Positions 45,559-54,900 of a stretch of 64,000 bases of DNA are shown in pieces. Under the pieces are notes generated by a model. The model saw only the letters and a program-made list of their open reading frames with translations, made no database searches and had not been told where the DNA came from. The number at the start of each line of letters is the position of its first letter. The stretch's first letter is position 1. This DNA is from Nocardia asteroides. GTDB lineage: Bacteria; Actinomycetota; Actinomycetes; Mycobacteriales; Mycobacteriaceae. A program made the translations under genes and the position numbers. The stretch is from contig NZ_LR134352.1 in NCBI RefSeq assembly GCF_900637185.1, positions 6,872,001 to 6,936,000 on the forward strand, given 5' to 3'.

Positions 45559-47502
45559 GTGCGACCGCAATGGGAACCGACTGCCCAGGACATCGCCGCG
45601 GCACGGATCACCGACTTCGCCACCTTCGTCAGTGGCCGGACCGGCGAGGAGTACCCCGACTACCGGGCACTGTGGCAGTGGTCGGTCGACGACATCGCCG
45701 GTTTCTGGCACGCGGTGTGGGACTACTTCGAACTGGGTCCGATCGCGGGCGAGGTGCTGGGCGCGCGGGCGATGCCCGGCGCGCAGTGGTTCCCGGGGAC
45801 GCGGCTGAACTATGTCGACCAGATCGTGCGGCAGGCGCGGTTCGACCGGCCCGCCGTACTGGCCCTGCACGAGGACGCCGAGCCGGTGGAGATCTCGTGG
45901 GCGGCGCTGATCGAGCAGGTCAGCGCGTTCGCGCGGACGTTGCGCGCCGAAGGCGTGGACGCGGGTGACCGGGTGATCGGTTATCTGCCCAACATCCCGG
46001 AGGCGATCGTCGCCTTCCTCGCCACCGCGAGCATCGGCGCGGTGTGGAGCGCCTGCGGCCAGGACTACTCGGCCAAGGCGGCGCTGGACCGGCTGGGTCA
46101 GCTGGAACCGACGGTGCTGGTGACCGCCGACGGCTACCGGTTCGGCGGTAAGCAGCACGACAAGCGCGCCGATATCGCCGCGCTCCAGGAGGGGTTGCCC
46201 GGACTGCGCGCGACCGTCGTGGTGTCGCAGCTCGGCCTGGACGTCCCCGATTCCATCGCCTGGGCCGACGCGATCGCCGATCCCGGGCTCGGCGTGATCG
46301 ATACCACCGCCGTCGATTTCGATCATCCGCTGTGGATCGTGTTCTCCTCCGGCACCACCGGACTGCCCAAGGGCATCGTGCACGGGCACGGCGGCGTGCT
46401 GCTCGAGCACCTGAAGGCGGTCGGCCTGCAATCCGACATCGGTCCCGACGACACCTTCTTCTGGTACACCAGCCCCAGCTGGATGATGTGGAACTTCCAG
46501 GTCGCCGGCCTGCTCACCGGCGCGACCGTGGTCACCTACGACGGCAGCCCCACCGCGGGCGCGCCGGACGCGCTGTGGCGCATCGCCGCCCAGGTGCGGG
46601 CCACCGTGCTCGGTACCAGTCCCGGCTATGTGCTCGGCTGCATCAAGGCCGGGTCGGTTCCGCGCGCCGATCACGACCTGTCGGCATTGCGCACCGTCGG
46701 CATCACCGGATCCGCGCTGCCGGTGTCGAGCGCGCTGTGGCTGGGTGAGCACGCGGGCGAGCACGTGCAGGTGAATTCGATCAGCGGCGGCACCGACGTG
46801 GTGTCGGCCTTCATCGGCGGCGCGCCCACCGTGCCGGTCTGGCCGGGCGAGCTGTCGGCGCCGTATCTGGGTGTGGCGCTGGACGCCTTCGACGAGCAGG
46901 GCGCGCCGGTGCGCGGCGAGGTCGGCGAACTGGTGGTGACCCAGCCGATGCCGTCGATGCCGGTGCGGTTCTGGCGCGACGACGACGGAAAGCGCTACCA
47001 CGACGCCTATTTCGACACCTTCCCCGGCGTGTGGCGGCACGGCGACTGGATCACCCTCACCGAGCACGGCAGCATCGTCGTGCACGGCCGCTCCGACTCC
47101 ACCCTGAACCGGCACGGCATCCGGATGGGCAGCGCCGACATCTACCAGGTGGTGGAACAGTTCCCGGAGATCGCCGAGGCCCTGGTGATCGGCGCGGAAC
47201 AACCCGACGGCGGCTACTGGATGCCGCTGTTCGTCGTCCTCGCCCCCGGCGCCATCCTCACCGACGATCTGAAGACCCGCCTCGCCACCGCCATCCGCAC
47301 CGAGGTCTCGCCCCGTCACGTCCCCGACGAGATCCGCGAGGCCCCCGGCGTCCCGCACACCCGTACCGGCAAGAAACTCGAAGTCCCGATCAAGAAACTC
47401 TTCCAGGGCGCCGACCCCGCTCGCGTCGTCGAACGCAGCGCCGTCGACGACCCGTCCCTGCTCGACTGGTATGCCCGGATAACCCCACCCCACAAGCCCT
47501 AA
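45559..47502 (+). CDS. Acetoacetyl-CoA synthetase
   Basis: 647 residues, full length. Activates acetoacetate with ATP and CoA, recovering the end product of leucine breakdown. ANL-family motifs: WIVFSSGTTGLPKGIVHGHG, the acetoacetate-ligase segment SWMMWNFQVAGLL, RHGDW and the catalytic lysine in HTRTGKKLEVPIKK. GTG 45559 has a strong GAGGAGG seven bases upstream. It follows the citE hairpins, so it may be separately transcribed. M. tuberculosis has scoAB and fadD35 in this neighbourhood, so this gene may replace the CoA-transferase. Confidence 0.92.
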   Translation: MRPQWEPTAQDIAAARITDFATFVSGRTGEEYPDYRALWQWSVDDIAGFWHAVWDYFELGPIAGEVLGARAMPGAQWFPGTRLNYVDQIVRQARFDRPAVLALHEDAEPVEISWAALIEQVSAFARTLRAEGVDAGDRVIGYLPNIPEAIVAFLATASIGAVWSACGQDYSAKAALDRLGQLEPTVLVTADGYRFGGKQHDKRADIAALQEGLPGLRATVVVSQLGLDVPDSIAWADAIADPGLGVIDTTAVDFDHPLWIVFSSGTTGLPKGIVHGHGGVLLEHLKAVGLQSDIGPDDTFFWYTSPSWMMWNFQVAGLLTGATVVTYDGSPTAGAPDALWRIAAQVRATVLGTSPGYVLGCIKAGSVPRADHDLSALRTVGITGSALPVSSALWLGEHAGEHVQVNSISGGTDVVSAFIGGAPTVPVWPGELSAPYLGVALDAFDEQGAPVRGEVGELVVTQPMPSMPVRFWRDDDGKRYHDAYFDTFPGVWRHGDWITLTEHGSIVVHGRSDSTLNRHGIRMGSADIYQVVEQFPEIAEALVIGAEQPDGGYWMPLFVVLAPGAILTDDLKTRLATAIRTEVSPRHVPDEIREAPGVPHTRTGKKLEVPIKKLFQGADPARVVERSAVDDPSLLDWYARITPPHKP

Positions 47503-47514
47503 TACACTTCTCGC

Positions 47515-48741
47515 ATGAATGTCGGCGAGTCTCGTGGTGCGCGTGGATCGGTAGTCGGCGGAACGAAGGACGGGGTGCGGCGGCGGCCGAAGAATCGGCG
47601 GGCGCAGATCGCGGCCACGTCGGCGATGGCGTTCGGCGCGGCCGGGTATCACGGCGTGAGCATGGAGGACATCGCGGCGGGGCTCGGGATCAGCTCGGCG
47701 GCGCTGTACCGGCACTACCCGAGCAAGTACGCCCTGTTCCGGGAGGAACTGCTGCGGGTCGGCAACGCCTTCACCACCTCGATCGAGGTGCCTGCCGACG
47801 CGACGCTCACCGCGGCGGAACGGCTGCGGCACATGCTGACCGGGCTCGTCGGCGCGACGGTGGAGAACCGTTCCACCGTCACGCTGGTGCGCTGGGAGGG
47901 CCGCTACCTCGAGCCCGCCGACCGGCTGGTGCTCGACGAACAGCGCGCCACGGTGCTGGCCGCCTTCGACACACAGCTCGCGATCCTGCGGCCCGAGCTG
48001 GCCGCACCGGACCTGCGCATGCTCTCGACCGCGATGTTCGGCGTGATCACCAGCATCGCCGATCACCATGCCGCGCTTCCCGCCCGCACGCTCAACCGGC
48101 TGCTCGGCGCGGCCTGCCTGGCCCTGATCGACGACGAATTGCCGCCCGCGGCAGTGAATTCCGAGCAGGCGGCGCAGATCGAGATCCCGGAGTCGTTCAA
48201 ACACGAACTGCTGCTGCGCAAAGCGGTCGAGCTGTTCCACGAGCGCGGCTATCCGAACGTGAGCGTCGAAGACATCGCCTCGGCGGCCGGTCTGTCGGCG
48301 GCCTCGGCGGTGTACCGCTTCTATCGCGGCAAGAGCGACATCCTCGCGGCCGCGTTCCGTCGCGCCGCCGATCGGGTGTCCGGCGCGATCGGTCCCGCGG
48401 TGGCCGGTACCGACGGCAGTGCCGCCGCTCTGGACGTGCTGATCGAGCAGTTCGTCGCCGACACCTTCGACGAGCGCGCGCTCGCCGTGGTCTATTACGC
48501 CGAGTTCGGCCATGTCCCGGCCGAGGAGCGCGCGGTCCTGCGCAATATCCAGCGGCTCAGCGTGCAGGAATGGGCGCGCCTGGTCCGCGAGGAACGCCCC
48601 GAACTGTCCGCCGCCGAGGCCCGGTTCCTGGTGCACGCCGCCTTCGCCATGGTCATCGACCTCGGTCAGGCCTTCGGCCCCGATCCGGTCGCGTCCCGGG
48701 CCCGGGTATCCCATCTCATGCACCGGGTGCTGCTCGGCTGA
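47515..48741 (+). CDS. Tandem (double) TetR-family regulator
   Basis: 408 residues holding two complete TetR units. First helix-turn-helix: MEDIAAGLGISSAALYRHYPSKYALF; second: VEDIASAAGLSAASAVYRFYRGK. Each is followed by its own helical ligand-binding region, so one chain could bind an operator without dimerising. Starts 12 bases after the acetoacetyl-CoA synthetase stop and precedes a DUF1772-like gene whose promoter carries paired palindromes. Confidence 0.85.
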   Translation: MNVGESRGARGSVVGGTKDGVRRRPKNRRAQIAATSAMAFGAAGYHGVSMEDIAAGLGISSAALYRHYPSKYALFREELLRVGNAFTTSIEVPADATLTAAERLRHMLTGLVGATVENRSTVTLVRWEGRYLEPADRLVLDEQRATVLAAFDTQLAILRPELAAPDLRMLSTAMFGVITSIADHHAALPARTLNRLLGAACLALIDDELPPAAVNSEQAAQIEIPESFKHELLLRKAVELFHERGYPNVSVEDIASAAGLSAASAVYRFYRGKSDILAAAFRRAADRVSGAIGPAVAGTDGSAAALDVLIEQFVADTFDERALAVVYYAEFGHVPAEERAVLRNIQRLSVQEWARLVREERPELSAAEARFLVHAAFAMVIDLGQAFGPDPVASRARVSHLMHRVLLG

Positions 48742-48782
48742 AGTCGAGGTCCGATGCGTCCTGGTCGTCGACGGGCTGGAAA

Positions 48783-48797
48783 TCTAGCAACGCTAGA
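48783..48797 (+). promoter_or_regulatory. CTAGC palindrome 1
   Basis: TCTAGC-AAC-GCTAGA, 6-base perfect arms and a 3-base spacer. Same architecture as the site at 48834. A half-site GCTAGC lies between them at 48801-48806. Confidence 0.55.
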
Positions 48798-48833
48798 CAA
48801 GCTAGCGGAATCGGTGCTACCTTTGCTCCAGTT

Positions 48834-48848
48834 CCTAGCATTGCTAGG
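48834..48848 (+). promoter_or_regulatory. CTAGC palindrome 2, overlapping a promoter
   Basis: CCTAGC-ATT-GCTAGG, perfect 6-base arms. A TTGCTC about 16 bases before TAGGTA could form -35/-10 elements, so a repressor bound here would block transcription of the gene at 48870. The preceding tandem TetR protein is the natural candidate ligand. Confidence 0.55.
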
Positions 48849-48869
48849 TATCACGAGAGGGAGACCGAA

Positions 48870-49346
48870 ATGCTCATCGCCACCGGCCAGATCGTCGCCA
48901 TCGCCGCCGTGCTCGCCAATGCCGTCATCTACGGCACCGATGTCTGCGCCACCGTCATCACCCGGTCCGTCTACCGCAAGCTCGACGACGCCACCGTCAC
49001 CCTGAGCGCGGGCTGGGGCCACTACTACGGCGACAAGCGCATGCCGATCGCCGGCGTGGGCGGCGTGGTCACCGCCGTGCTCACCCTGGTGATCGCGCTG
49101 TGCGCCGGGCAGATCGGCGCCGCCGTCGCGGCCGGGATCACGGTCGCGGCGCTGGTGACCTGGCTCGGCTTCTACGTCCGCGTCGCCAAGCCGATCAACA
49201 CCAGGCAGACCGCTGCCGCCCTGAGCGGCGTCGTCCCGGCCGATGCCCGCGCGCTGCAGGACCGGTGGGACAGCATCCTGAAGTACCGGGTCGCCCTGCA
49301 GTTCGTCGCCCTCGCCGGCCTGTGCGCCGCACTGGTCCTGTTCTGA
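48870..49346 (+). CDS. DUF1772-like small membrane protein
   Basis: 158 residues with four hydrophobic helices (residues ~3-25, 57-80, 84-104, 140-158) and the pattern of DUF1772/anthrone-oxygenase-like proteins (DDATVTLSAGWGHYYGDKRM; a loop with RWDSILKYR). ATG 48870 follows GAGAGGGAGACC. Located in the membrane; role unknown. Likely controlled through the two CTAGC palindromes. Confidence 0.7.
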   Translation: MLIATGQIVAIAAVLANAVIYGTDVCATVITRSVYRKLDDATVTLSAGWGHYYGDKRMPIAGVGGVVTAVLTLVIALCAGQIGAAVAAGITVAALVTWLGFYVRVAKPINTRQTAAALSGVVPADARALQDRWDSILKYRVALQFVALAGLCAALVLF

Positions 49347-49449
49347 ATCGTCCACCGCCCGAAAATCAGTCGGCGCCGACCAGCTGACCTGCGGATTTCA
49401 CCCGTTGTGTGTGAGGCTGGGCCGCGGCGACGGCGATTAGGGTGAATCG

Positions 49450-50874
49450 ATGGCCAGGGACCGGGGTGCGGAGGGGCTGAGCAGGCGCGCGCTGCTCGGG
49501 CTCGGCGCCGGGGTCTCGGTGGCCGCCGTCCTGGCGGGGTGCGGAGACGACGAGGTGGCGATACCGGGGCCGGTGCACACAACCGGTACGCCCGATGTGC
49601 TGGGACTGTCCGAGGCGGCTTACATCTTCGGCTATCCGATGATCATGCTGGACATGATGCGGGCGGCGAGCGGGCCGACCAACACGATCGACCACAGCGT
49701 GCTGCCCGATCCCTACGATCGCGGCGTGGCCCGGCTCAGCCACGACATGGTGTACTCGCAAGCCTGGCTCGATCTCACCGACGAACCGCTGGTGTTGCAG
49801 ATCCCCGGCATGGAAGCGGACCGGTACTGGATCTTCCAGCTGGTCGACGGGTGGGGCAACACCGTGCACGATCTGACCGGCCTGCAGCCGCGCAGCACCG
49901 TCGACGGGCCGCCCTACACCTACGTCCTCACCGGTCCGGCCTGGTCGGGACAGGTACCCGCCGACACCACCCGGCTGCACATGCCCTCGGCCATGGCGAC
50001 GATCGTGGGCAGGATCCAGATCAACGGAACCGCCGACGCGCCCGCGGTGAACCGCTTCCAGCAGCAGATCCGGTTGGTCCCGCTGAGCGCCTGGCAGCGC
50101 GGCGAACTCGACCGCACGATCAGCCGCGTACACCCGATCGACCGCGGCCCGGAGCCGCCGGTGAAACGGATCGCGGCGCTGGACGGGCGCACCTACTTCG
50201 ACCGCATGTGCCGGCTGATGGTCGAGAATCCGCCCGCCCCCGCCGACGCCCCGCTGATGCGGCAGCTGGCGACGATCGGGGTGCGACCGGGCGGCACCGT
50301 CGACCAGCACCCGAGCGACCTGCTCGACGAGGCCGTGCGCCGGGCACACCGCACGATCGCCGACTGGCCCGATCCCACCGCCCGGCACGTGAACGGCTGG
50401 GAGATCCCGCTGGACCTGGGCAATTTCGGCACCGACTACCTGCGCCGCGCCGCCCTCACCATGCGCTCCCCCGGTCTCGCCCCGATCCGCGACGTCCTCT
50501 ACGCCACGATCTGGTCGGCCCGCGCCACCGACGACGCGGGCACGCCGGCGCGCTATCGCCTCCGCTTCGGCCCTGGCCAGTGGCCGCCGACGCACGCCTT
50601 CGCCTCGCTCACCGCCTACGATCCCCAGGGCTTCCTGATCCCCAACGCCGACGACATCTACACGGTCGGCCACGTCCCGCCGCCCGCCGTCGCACCCGAC
50701 GGTTCGGTCGAGATCGTCATCCAGGCCGAGGATCCCCGCCCCCGCGTCCCGACCGGCAATTGGCTCCCCATCCCCGCCGAGGGCACCTTCTCCCTCACCC
50801 TGCGCCTCTACGCGCCGAAAGAGCCCGCGATGGACGGCACCTGGGAGCCCCCACCACTGACCCGCGCCGACTGA
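49450..50874 (+). CDS. DUF1254/DUF1214 lipoprotein with Tat-type signal
   Basis: 474 residues. Twin-arginine motif SRRALLGLGAG followed by lipobox VLAGC, so it is probably exported folded and lipid-anchored. DUF1254 region (AYIFGYPMIMLDMMRAASG, then DMVYSQAWLDL), then the C-terminal DUF1214 region with the TYDP-like TAYDPQGFLIPN. Family function is not known. Ends 12 bases from the convergent gene at 50887. Confidence 0.85.
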   Translation: MARDRGAEGLSRRALLGLGAGVSVAAVLAGCGDDEVAIPGPVHTTGTPDVLGLSEAAYIFGYPMIMLDMMRAASGPTNTIDHSVLPDPYDRGVARLSHDMVYSQAWLDLTDEPLVLQIPGMEADRYWIFQLVDGWGNTVHDLTGLQPRSTVDGPPYTYVLTGPAWSGQVPADTTRLHMPSAMATIVGRIQINGTADAPAVNRFQQQIRLVPLSAWQRGELDRTISRVHPIDRGPEPPVKRIAALDGRTYFDRMCRLMVENPPAPADAPLMRQLATIGVRPGGTVDQHPSDLLDEAVRRAHRTIADWPDPTARHVNGWEIPLDLGNFGTDYLRRAALTMRSPGLAPIRDVLYATIWSARATDDAGTPARYRLRFGPGQWPPTHAFASLTAYDPQGFLIPNADDIYTVGHVPPPAVAPDGSVEIVIQAEDPRPRVPTGNWLPIPAEGTFSLTLRLYAPKEPAMDGTWEPPPLTRAD

Positions 50875-50886
50875 ACGAATCCGGGA

Positions 50887-51750
50887 TCAGCCGATGGTCG
50901 CCGTAGGCGGCACCGACTCCGCCGCCATGGTGAACACCGCGACGTAAAAGTCCGGGGCCACGCAGACCACGGGTTCGGCCGCGGTGAGTACCGGGCGCAG
51001 CCGCTCGCGGGAAACGACCAGGTAGGCGCCGTCGTTGTGACACCCGGTCAGGACGAACGCGAAGCTGCGGTCCCCCGCGCTCCGCCGGCTCGCGGAGCGG
51101 ATGTCGGCGGCCGCGGCGGGTTCCAGCCCGCTGACGAACGCGGCGAGCTGATCCGGCTGCGAGACCTCCGTTGCGCGCGCGGTGGCCGCGGCGATCCTCG
51201 TGAAGTGCGTGAGCTCGGCGGGACCGGGCGGGTCGGGGCGCAGGCCGCCGAGCCGGGTATCCGGCGGTACGTCGGCCTTCGGCAGGGCGAACACCGAGAG
51301 AATGTCCCACGGCGCATAGCATTCCGGCGGCGGGTCGTCGGCTCCGGTGAGGCGGGCGGAATAGTCCGCGCCACCCGTGCTGGTCAGCTTCGCACCGTCG
51401 CCGGGCAGGCATCCCGCGCCCCAGGACAGGGCGATCAGCGCCTCCGCCTCGAAATCACGTCCGGACAGCGCCTTTTCGATCTTCTGCGGCAGGTCCTCAC
51501 CGGCATCGCTGAACCGGCCGGCGAACTGGCTGACATCGGCGGGCGACCGCAGCACCGTCCGGACGGTGGGAAATCCGCGATCGGACTCGAACAGCACCGT
51601 CTCGGCGTGCTCGACGTCGTGGCTCGCCGACTTCCGCCCCGGCGGATCAGGGTTCGTCGACCCGAGGACCGCGGTCAGCCACCCGCCGACCGCCACACCG
51701 ACGACGAGCGCCACCGCGACGCCGATCCGGTAGCGCGTGACGGTTCGCAT
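50887..51750 (-). CDS. Secreted or membrane-anchored protein of unknown function
   Basis: 287 residues. N-terminal membrane segment (IGVAVALVVGVAVGGWLTAVL) without lipobox; mature part about 250 residues with five Cys. I do not recognise the family. The start lies 19 bases after the MbtH stop on the same strand with GAGG directly before the ATG, so it may be the last gene of the NRPS operon; this is inference from spacing only. Confidence 0.65.
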   Translation of the reverse strand: MRTVTRYRIGVAVALVVGVAVGGWLTAVLGSTNPDPPGRKSASHDVEHAETVLFESDRGFPTVRTVLRSPADVSQFAGRFSDAGEDLPQKIEKALSGRDFEAEALIALSWGAGCLPGDGAKLTSTGGADYSARLTGADDPPPECYAPWDILSVFALPKADVPPDTRLGGLRPDPPGPAELTHFTRIAAATARATEVSQPDQLAAFVSGLEPAAAADIRSASRRSAGDRSFAFVLTGCHNDGAYLVVSRERLRPVLTAAEPVVCVAPDFYVAVFTMAAESVPPTATIG

Positions 51751-51769
51751 ACCTCACTGTACGGGCGGG

Positions 51770-51985
51770 TCAGCTTTCGTTGGCCATGGCGGCGATGAGG
51801 GAGTTGGGGCGCATGTCGAGCCAGTGGGATTCGACGTAGTGCAGGCAGGAGGTGCGGGTGGCGGCGCCGAAGGCGACCGTCCAGCCGCCGGGGACGGCGG
51901 CGAAGGTGGGCCAGAGGGAGTGTTCGCCTTCGGCGTTGACCAGAACGTAGAACTGGGCGTTCTCGTCGTCGAACGGATTGCTCAT
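51770..51985 (-). CDS. mbtH: MbtH-like protein
   Basis: 71 residues. Small chaperone/activator that binds the core of NRPS adenylation domains. Signature positions: Asn17, Glu19, Ser23, Trp25, Pro26, Gly34-Trp35, Trp55-x-Asp57-x-Arg59-Pro60. Two deviations: Glu21 replaces the usual Gln, and Leu56 the usual Thr. ATG overlaps the stop of the preceding gene (ATGA), with AAAGGAA upstream. Its partner could be either flanking NRPS or the degenerate adenylation protein it is coupled to. Confidence 0.95.
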   Translation of the reverse strand: MSNPFDDENAQFYVLVNAEGEHSLWPTFAAVPGGWTVAFGAATRTSCLHYVESHWLDMRPNSLIAAMANES

Positions 51986-54900
51986 GGGGTGTTCCTTTCG
52001 GCGGGGGTACGAAGGTCGAACGCCGCGCTGGGGGCGTCCGGGTCGGCGGTGAGCAGGCCGAGGGCGCGGGCGAAGCGGCGCAGCAGCGCGGCGGCGGCGG
52101 CTTCGTCGAAACGGTCCGCACTGTATTCGATCTCGACGCCGAGGTCGCTGTCGGGGCCCGCGCCCGCGGAGACGATGAAGTGCACGCCGTCGGCGACGGT
52201 CGGCCCGTCGAAGCGGACCTCGGTGAGGTCGAGCCCGGGGACGCCGAAGGCCTCGGCGCCGGTGTCGAGGTAGCTCAGGGTCACCGCGCCGAGCGGGCCG
52301 CTCAGCGCGCACGTCTCGCTGGTCGCCGCGGTGGTCGAGGTGATGACGGAATCCGGTTCGGCACAGAGCATTTCGGCCAGAGTGCCCGCGTCCGCGGTGC
52401 CGGACCGCCAGCCCAGCAACACCGTCATCGCGGCCCGGACCACCGCGAACGGCGGAACCGCGTGCCGCCGCGACAGTTCGGTGATCCGGGCGCCGACACC
52501 GGCACCGATCCGGGCACGCATGCTCGCGCCGCGGCCGGGCGGCGCCGCGGGTGTGCCGGTGTCCGGCGCGCCGATGGCGCCGAGGCGGACCAGCGCCGCC
52601 GCGGTGCCGTCGATCTCCCAGCGCGCGAGTTCGCCGGTGCGGAACATGCGTTCGCCGGGGATGCCGAAGGGATTGGCGACGAAACTGCCCGCGGTGCCGA
52701 TCGGGTCGTCCCGGTAGCCGCGCGCCAGTTGCGCGCCGGACAGGTACAGCTCGCCCGCGACACCCGGACTGGCCGGGCGCAGCCGGGCGTCGAGCACGTA
52801 GACCCGCCGGTTCCATTCGCGCACCCGCACGGCGGGCGGCTCGACGCCGTCGGTGTGCGCCGCGGCGGGATAGGTGAGGGTGACCGTGGCCTCGGCCCTG
52901 CCGTAGTCGTGGTGCAGGCGGGCGCCGGTCACGGCCCCGAAGGCGCGGACCTCGGCGGCGGACAGCGGCGCGCCGAGGACGACGACGCTGCGCAGCGACG
53001 CGATCTCCGCGCGCAGCCCGGCCCGGTGGACGTGCTCGGTGAACGCGGTGAGCCGCCGCGGGGTGAAGTCGGCGGCGGTGACGCCGTAGGCGGCGACCAG
53101 CTCGGCTAACCGCGCCGGATCGGGTGGCTCGGTGAGCACGACGGTCGCGCCCACCCGCAACGGCAGCACGTAACCGTGCCATTCGGTGACCTCGCCGACG
53201 ACCGCCTGATGCAGGTACACGTCGCGGCCGGTGAAGGCGTGCCGGCCCTGCATGCCGGTCAGCCGGTGGACGGCGGCGATGTGGCTGACGGTGATGCCCT
53301 GGGTGACGCCGTGCGGGTACAGCACGAACGCCGGATGCTCGGGCAGCACCGGCGCGCGCCGCTCCGACCTGGCGATCGGCTCGTCGGAGTACTCCGCGAG
53401 CGCCACCTCGTCGACCACGACACACGGAATGCCGTACACCGCACCGTGATCGCGGGTCCGCACGGTCAGCACCAGCGCCGGGTCGGCGACCGGCGGCAGC
53501 ACGGCGGGGCTGGTCGCGGTATCGACCGGCACCACCGCGCCGCCTGCCTTGAGGACCGCGTACATCGCGACCACCAGTTCCACCGAACGCGGAATATCCA
53601 CGAGCACAGCGGATTCCGGGCCGATGCCGAGCGCGCTCAGGTGGCGGGCCAGCTGATTGGTGCGGCGGTCGAGGTCACCGTAGGTGATGATCGAGGCCGC
53701 CTCACCCGTGCTCGGGGCGTACACGACCGCCGGGTCGAAAGGGGTGGCAGCGGCCTGCGCTTCGAACTCGTCGAGCAGCAGTTCCCCGGGTAGGCCACCC
53801 TGGGGCGCGGCGGGGAGCGGGTTCCGGTCGTCGACCCGGCCGACGAACTCGAGTTCGGCGGTCCAGCCGTCGCCCGGCGGCCTGCGCCGCACGAGGTCGC
53901 CGGTGGCGAACATCCGGTCGTCGACCGGTCCGATGGGGTTGGCCAGGAAGGTGGCCGCGGTGGCCTGCCTGCCCAGGTAGCCGCGGGCCAGCTGCACGCC
54001 GGAGACGTAGAGTTCGCCGACCTCCCCGTCGGGCACCGGGCACAGGTGCTCGTCGAGGATCAGCAGTTCCACGTCGTCGGCGGCCGAGCCGAGCGGGACC
54101 ACGTCGAGGTCGGCGCCGGTCACCTCGTGCGCGACCACCTCGCCCGCGGTCTCCGGCCTGCCGTACACGTGCCACAGCGTCGCGCCGCTGACGGCGCGCA
54201 GCGCGGCCCCGGTGCGGGCGGGCAGCGGCGCACCGTAGCTGAGCACGATGCGCAGCGAGTCCAGCCGCTCCTCGGCGTCGGGCAGCGCGGCCAGCGCCGC
54301 GAGCTGTTCGGGATCGAAACAGGCTGCGGTGGCGCGGGTCTCGGCGATCGAGCGGGCCAGCGAGTCGCCGGTGGGCAGTACCAGGGTGGCGCCGGTCTGC
54401 AGGGCGAGCAGCATCTCCCCCACTGTCGCCTGACCGGTCAGCGGCGCGTGCCAGAGCACCGAGTCGCCGGGGCCGAGGCCGCAGAGTCGCTGCCGCCACA
54501 CCGAATTGGCCTGCGCGGCACGGTGTCCGACGACGACGGCGTTGGCGCCGGACACGTCGACCACCAGGTAGGCCGGATTGTCGGCGCCGGGGCCCGCCAA
54601 TTCGTCGGCCCCGATGTCGTCGGCGGCGACCGCGTCGACCCGCACCGTCGGCACCTCGGCGACGGGCGCCGCGTCGGGCGCGGTGATCAGCAGGACCGGC
54701 GCGGCCAGCGCGAGGGTGCGCTGCCGCACGTCGGCGGCGGCGTCCGGGTCGAGCAGGACGAACGCGCCGCCCGCGGTGATCACCGCGTGCACGGCCACGA
54801 CCAGCTCGATCGAGCGCGGCAGGTCGACGGCGACGACGGTCTCCGGGCCGACGCCGCGCCCGGCCAGGCAGGCCGCCAGCGTGTCGACCCGTTCGCCCAG

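Noticed and set aside
45508..48723. 1,071-codon minus-strand frame opposite the acetoacetyl-CoA synthetase and TetR genes
   Set aside because: Shadow; it spans two well-supported plus-strand genes and has no recognisable motif.
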